From Anaerolineales bacterium (GTDB taxonomy: Bacteria > Chloroflexota > Anaerolineae > Anaerolineales > Villigracilaceae): 8,388 nucleotides of DNA. The translations under genes and the position numbers were made by a program. Shown here in pieces: positions 5,620-8,388 of this stretch. The notes under the pieces are model-generated. The model was given only the letters and a program-made list of their open reading frames with translations. It was not told where the DNA came from and ran no database searches. The stretch is taken from contig JAEURF010000062.1 in NCBI GenBank assembly GCA_016789205.1, positions 1-8,388 on the forward strand, given 5' to 3'. The number at the start of each line of letters is the position of its first letter. Within the stretch, counting starts at the first letter, position 1.

Positions 5620-5650
5620 TTAAGGCATGGAAGGCAAGTTAAGGTATAAT
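5620..5650 (+). promoter_or_regulatory. Promoter of secG
   Basis: A consensus -10 TATAAT is at 5645-5650. The -35 is weak (TTAAGG near 5620, 19-base spacing). Transcription would start near 5657, leaving a leader of about 25 bases with AAGGAG at 5666-5671 before the secG ATG. Confidence 0.5.
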
Positions 5651-5681
5651 TTGCCCGCTAAATTTAAGGAGAAATAACAGC

Positions 5682-5906
5682 ATGAAAAATATTTTAGATA
5701 TTGCTTTAATTATAACCTCAGTGGGTTTAATCCTCAGCGTGATTTTGCAAAGCAAAGGCGCAGGCTTAGGTGGTTTAAGTGGTGCTGACACCGGCGGTGT
5801 TTTCACGGCTCGTCGTGGGATTGAACGCGTCCTCTTTTGGGTGACGATTGTTTTGAGCGTGGTGTTTTTCGGCCTCGTCATCACTATCCTTCTGATTGGG
5901 CGATAA
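5682..5906 (+). CDS. secG: Protein-export membrane protein SecG
   Basis: SecG is a small auxiliary subunit of the SecYEG translocon in the cytoplasmic membrane. The 74-residue product has the family layout: a first membrane helix (about 4-22, ILDIALIITSVGLILSVIL), the conserved cytosolic loop QSKGAGLGGLSGADTGGVF with ARRGIERVLF, and a second helix (about 51-72). Length is typical of SecG. AAGGAG lies 10 bases before the ATG, behind a clear -10 box, and a strong terminator follows the stop, so it appears to be a single-gene transcript. The solute-binding protein downstream would be a client of the translocon, but the terminator argues against co-transcription. Confidence 0.96.
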   Translation: MKNILDIALIITSVGLILSVILQSKGAGLGGLSGADTGGVFTARRGIERVLFWVTIVLSVVFFGLVITILLIGR

Positions 5907-5916
5907 AAAAAATAAG

Positions 5917-5965
5917 AAAGTCCGCCGTGCCAGTTCTTGAAACGCGGGCGCGGCGGTCTTTTGTT
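5917..5965 (+). terminator. Intrinsic terminator after secG
   Basis: CCGCCGTGCC (5922-5931) pairs with GGCGCGGCGG (5947-5956) over 10 bp including one G-U pair. The stem is followed by TCTTTTGTTT and preceded by an A/G-rich run that can extend the pairing. It begins about 10 bases after the secG stop. Confidence 0.85.
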
Positions 5966-5972
5966 TATATCT

Positions 5973-6013
5973 TCACCCCAACCCCTTTCCCATTAGGAGA
6001 AGGGCATGGGTGA
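5973..6013. repeat. Interrupted palindrome of the TCACCCC...GGGTGA type
   Basis: TCACCC (5973-5978) pairs with GGGTGA (6008-6013). Inside it CCCTT (5983-5987) pairs with AAGGG (6000-6004), and TCC (5988-5990) with GGA (5996-5998), around a CATTA loop. I recall this C-rich arm/G-rich arm pattern as a common intergenic repeat in many bacterial genomes. It lies between the secG terminator and the solute-binding protein gene, and its right end runs into the AT-rich segment upstream of that start. Confidence 0.6.
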
Positions 6014-6016
6014 GGA

Positions 6017-6029
6017 TATGATATAAAAT
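6017..6029 (+). promoter_or_regulatory. Possible promoter -10 region for the solute-binding protein gene
   Basis: Overlapping -10-like hexamers TATGAT (6017-6022) and TATAAA (6022-6027) lie just upstream of the ATG at 6038. No convincing -35 is seen. Transcription would start only a few bases before the ATG, which also lacks a nearby Shine-Dalgarno. Confidence 0.35.
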
Positions 6030-6037
6030 ACTTATAT

Positions 6038-7729
6038 ATGAAACGATTACGCTGGCAGATTCTTGTGGTTGCCGTCACATTGGTGGTTGTGGCGTTGTTG
6101 CTGTTAAGCCAACAACCAGTAAGCGTGATTACTCTTCCCGAAGCCGCACCCGGCGGAATTTATACTGAGGCGTTGATTGGGTCTATGGGCAGGTTGAATC
6201 CGATGTTGGATTGGAACAATTCCGCAGACCGCGATATTAATCGCCTCATTTTCAGCAGTTTGATTAAATTTGACTCGCGCGGCTTGCCCATCCCCGACTT
6301 GGCTGAGTCGTGGGGGACATCTGCTGACGGGATGCTATATAACTTTTCTTTGCGTCAAAATGCTGTCTGGCATGATGGCACACCCGTAACCAGTGACGAT
6401 GTGCTTTTTACGATTGAATTAATCAAAAGTAATGCTTCGTTGTTCCCGCAAGATATAAAAGATTTATGGTCTCAAATTGAAGTTCGGCGTTTAGATGATA
6501 AAACTTTTCAATTCAAATTACCTGAACCTTTTGCGCCATTTTTAGATTACGCAACTTTTGGTATTTTGCCAAAGCATGTACTGGAATCTGTTGCCATAGA
6601 CCAACTTGCGAGTATTGATTTCAACTTAAACCCAATTGGTTCTGGACCGTATAAATTTGACCGTTTACTGACGAATGGTGGGCAAATTACAGGTGTAGTC
6701 CTTGTAGCAAACGAAAACTATTACCTCGCTCCACCATTTGTTGAGCAAGTGGTCTTTCGGTTTTATCCGACTGCTTCCTCTGCATTGGATGCTTACGAAC
6801 AAGGCGAGGTGCTGGGCATTAGCCATTTGACCAATGATATTTTGCAGTCCGCTTTGGAAGAACCGTCACTTTCTGTATATTCCAGTCGCTTACCGCAAAT
6901 GGGTATTGTCTTTCTTAATTTGAATAACCCGAGCGTGTCATTTTTGCAAAATGAAAAACTGCGTAAAGCGTTGTTGTTAGGAATGAATCGCAATGTAATT
7001 GTCTCGCATATCTTGAAAGGTCAAGCCATTATTGCAGATGGTCCGATTTTGCCGGGTTCTTGGGCATTTTATGATGAGATTGAAAAATTCCCGTATGACC
7101 CTGAATCTGCGATTCAAATCCTAAAGGATGAAGGATTTGTCTTTGCGGCAGGCAGTGATGTGCGTTCTAAAGATGGTCAGCAGTTGGTCTTTACGCTTGT
7201 CCATCCAGATGATGAAATTCACACACGCATTGCTCAATCCATTCAAGCCGATTGGGCGATAATCGGTGTGCGCATTAATTTGCAATCTGTTACCTATGAT
7301 TCTTTGGTCAATGACTTTTTGACTCCCCGAAGTTACGAAGCAGTACTTGCAGATATCAACATGTCTCGCACGCCAGACCCAGACCCATATCTTTTCTGGC
7401 ATCAAGCCGAAGCCACTGGCGGACAAAACTATTCACAATGGGATAGCCGCCCTGCTAGCGAATTTTTAGAAACCGCCCGTACCTCCGCAGATTTTGCAGA
7501 CCGCGCGCGCCTTTATCGTAATTTTCAAGTTATTTTTGCTAAAGAGATGCCTTCTCTTCCTTTGTATTACCCTGTCTATTCTTATGGTGTAGATGTACAA
7601 GTTCAAGGTGTGCAAGTGCCTCCGTTATATGATGTGAGTGACCGCCTTGCTTTAATTAATCAATGGTATTTGGTTACACGTCGTGCATTAGAAGAAGCGA
7701 CTGCCGTTCCAGAAACAACACAACCTTAA
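6038..7729 (+). CDS. ABC transporter solute-binding protein, family 5 (peptide/nickel class)
   Basis: Extracytoplasmic receptor that binds a solute, typically an oligopeptide, and hands it to an ABC importer. The 563-residue product has a basic N-terminus and a hydrophobic segment (about 7-24) acting as signal peptide or anchor, then the family 5 domain (about 65-510). Family features are LNPMLDWNNSADRDINRLIF (53-72), LAESW (88-92), the signature around LRQNAVWHDGTPVTSDDV (105-122), NPIGSGPYKF (199-208), ADGPILPG (333-340), PDPDPYLFW (446-454) and LPLYYPVYSYGV (507-518). There is no lipobox cysteine, and no cysteine anywhere in the protein, so it is not a classical lipoprotein despite the family habit. 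No permease or ATPase gene is adjacent. The neighbour downstream is an M20 peptidase, which fits peptide use. The start is the only sensible one but lacks a Shine-Dalgarno. The ligand is unknown. Confidence 0.92.
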   Translation: MKRLRWQILVVAVTLVVVALLLLSQQPVSVITLPEAAPGGIYTEALIGSMGRLNPMLDWNNSADRDINRLIFSSLIKFDSRGLPIPDLAESWGTSADGMLYNFSLRQNAVWHDGTPVTSDDVLFTIELIKSNASLFPQDIKDLWSQIEVRRLDDKTFQFKLPEPFAPFLDYATFGILPKHVLESVAIDQLASIDFNLNPIGSGPYKFDRLLTNGGQITGVVLVANENYYLAPPFVEQVVFRFYPTASSALDAYEQGEVLGISHLTNDILQSALEEPSLSVYSSRLPQMGIVFLNLNNPSVSFLQNEKLRKALLLGMNRNVIVSHILKGQAIIADGPILPGSWAFYDEIEKFPYDPESAIQILKDEGFVFAAGSDVRSKDGQQLVFTLVHPDDEIHTRIAQSIQADWAIIGVRINLQSVTYDSLVNDFLTPRSYEAVLADINMSRTPDPDPYLFWHQAEATGGQNYSQWDSRPASEFLETARTSADFADRARLYRNFQVIFAKEMPSLPLYYPVYSYGVDVQVQGVQVPPLYDVSDRLALINQWYLVTRRALEEATAVPETTQP

Positions 7730-7732
7730 TTT

Positions 7733-7796
7733 TGGAGTCAAGAAGTTTGCTTCTTGACATTTACTAAAAATCATGAGAGCAAGCTCTCTGACTCCA
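7733..7796. repeat. 64-bp two-hairpin palindromic element between the solute-binding protein and the peptidase
   Basis: The outer inverted repeat TGGAGTCA (7733-7740) / TGACTCCA (7789-7796) encloses AAGAAG (7740-7745) / CTTCTT (7750-7755) around TTTG, and GAGAG (7775-7779) / CTCTC (7784-7788) around CAAG. The left hairpin can instead extend to GTCAAGAAG/CTTCTTGAC (7737-7745 with 7750-7758), competing with the outer stem. Read inverted, the right hairpin resembles the left one (AGCTTGCT against AGTTTGCT at the tip). It starts three bases after the stop of the upstream gene and ends 21 bases before the next ATG. No U-tract follows, so it is not a standard terminator. Confidence 0.75.
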
Positions 7797-7817
7797 TAAA
7801 ACTACAAGGAGACTCAC

Positions 7818-8388
7818 ATGTCTGATATAAACAAAGCCATAGAGTATGTTCGTTCAAACCAAGATAAGTTTTTGAAAGAACTGCAAGAATTTTCTGCGAT
7901 TCCTTCAATTTCTACTTTAGATGAAAACAAACCAGATATGCAACGCGCGGCGGAGTGGGTTGTCAAACAATTAGAATCATTAGGGATGGACAATGTGAAA
8001 ATCATGCCGACCGGTGGACATCCAGTTGTATATGGTGAATGGATGGGTGCTGGAAAAAATGCTCCCACCATTATGATTTATGGTCATTATGATGTGCAAC
8101 CTGTTGACCCGATTGAATTGTGGACATCTGACCCATTCAACGCAGTGGTGCGCGGAGATTATCTTTTTGGGCGTGGCACTTCAGACATGAAAGGTCAGGT
8201 TGTGGCATCACTCAACGCGGTAGAAGCAATTGTGCGCACGGGCGAAGCGAAGGTAAACCTCAAGTGGTTAATCGAAGGCGAAGAAGAAATCGGCTCGATG
8301 CATCTTGGTGAATTCATCAAAAATAATAAAGAATTATTGGCATGTGATTTTTGTTTGAATCCAGATGCGGGTTTAATCGCGCCAGATA
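7818..8388 (+). CDS. M20 family metallopeptidase (dipeptidase/ArgE-DapE type), N-terminal part cut by window edge
   Basis: A two-metal amidohydrolase of the M20 superfamily, most likely a cytosolic dipeptidase or related exopeptidase. The 190 visible residues begin MSDINKAIEYVRSNQDKFLKEL and show IPSIST (28-33), YGHYDVQP (88-95, with His90 and Asp92), GRGTSDMKG (118-126, with the bridging Asp123), LIEGEEEIGS (151-160, with the catalytic/metal Glu pair) and NPDAG (181-185), where the family usually has a metal-ligand acid. All ligands expected so far are present. No signal peptide is seen. AAGGAG (7806-7811) lies six bases before the ATG, one of the best ribosome binding sites here. The dimerisation domain and the last metal ligand lie beyond the right edge. 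It follows the solute-binding protein by 88 bp on the same strand, mostly occupied by a palindromic element, so co-transcription is possible. Confidence 0.92.
   Translation, partial: MSDINKAIEYVRSNQDKFLKELQEFSAIPSISTLDENKPDMQRAAEWVVKQLESLGMDNVKIMPTGGHPVVYGEWMGAGKNAPTIMIYGHYDVQPVDPIELWTSDPFNAVVRGDYLFGRGTSDMKGQVVASLNAVEAIVRTGEAKVNLKWLIEGEEEIGSMHLGEFIKNNKELLACDFCLNPDAGLIAPD

Noticed and set aside
5639..5884. Minus-strand open frame opposite secG
   Set aside because: SecG on the plus strand has promoter, ribosome binding site, family motifs and terminator; the opposite frame has none.
7121..7426. Minus-strand open frame inside the solute-binding protein gene
   Set aside because: It lies opposite conserved family 5 motifs and has no coding support.

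Overview
The window reads as a stretch of ordinary chromosome, probably from a member of the Chloroflexota (most likely class Anaerolineae). This is inference from gene content and style: a long Thr/Pro-rich linker in an extracytoplasmic protein, an rpsF-ssb-rpsR cluster with a zinc-ligand-bearing S18, an SMC head with the usual bacterial motifs, and secG next to a family 5 solute-binding protein and an M20 peptidase. No plasmid, phage, CRISPR, transposase, rRNA or tRNA signal was seen.

Layout, left to right. Positions 1-1408 (+) hold the C-terminal part of the chromosome-organising ATPase SMC, cut by the left edge. A perfect bidirectional terminator hairpin (1423-1455) and a dispersed intergenic repeat separate it from a convergent membrane-anchored parvulin-type prolyl isomerase (1515-2936, -). 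Upstream of that, also on the minus strand, is the conserved cluster rpsF (3858-4142), ssb (3398-3820), rpsR (3038-3319). A repeat-rich noncoding stretch (4162-4472) follows, then a PHP-superfamily metallohydrolase (4473-5534, -). Across a divergent intergenic region lie secG (5682-5906, +) with its own promoter and terminator, a family 5 ABC solute-binding protein (6038-7729, +), and the start of an M20 metallopeptidase (7818 to the right edge, +).

How the genes work together: S6 and S18 bind each other on the 30S platform, and SSB belongs to replication and repair. SecG assists the translocon that would export the solute-binding protein and the anchored isomerase, and the isomerase would help exported proteins fold. 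The solute-binding protein beside an M20 peptidase suggests peptide uptake followed by cytosolic hydrolysis, although no permease or ATPase gene is in view.

The genes are housekeeping or familiar. The unexpected content lies between them: nearly every gap longer than 40 bp carries a palindromic or dispersed repeat. The best are two elements with one design, an outer inverted repeat enclosing two hairpins that are inverted and diverged versions of each other. One is a 54-bp element inside the ribosomal-protein cluster, between ssb and rpsR. The other is a 64-bp element between the solute-binding protein and the peptidase. They resemble REPIN or MITE-like units. I saw no clear new protein-based system.
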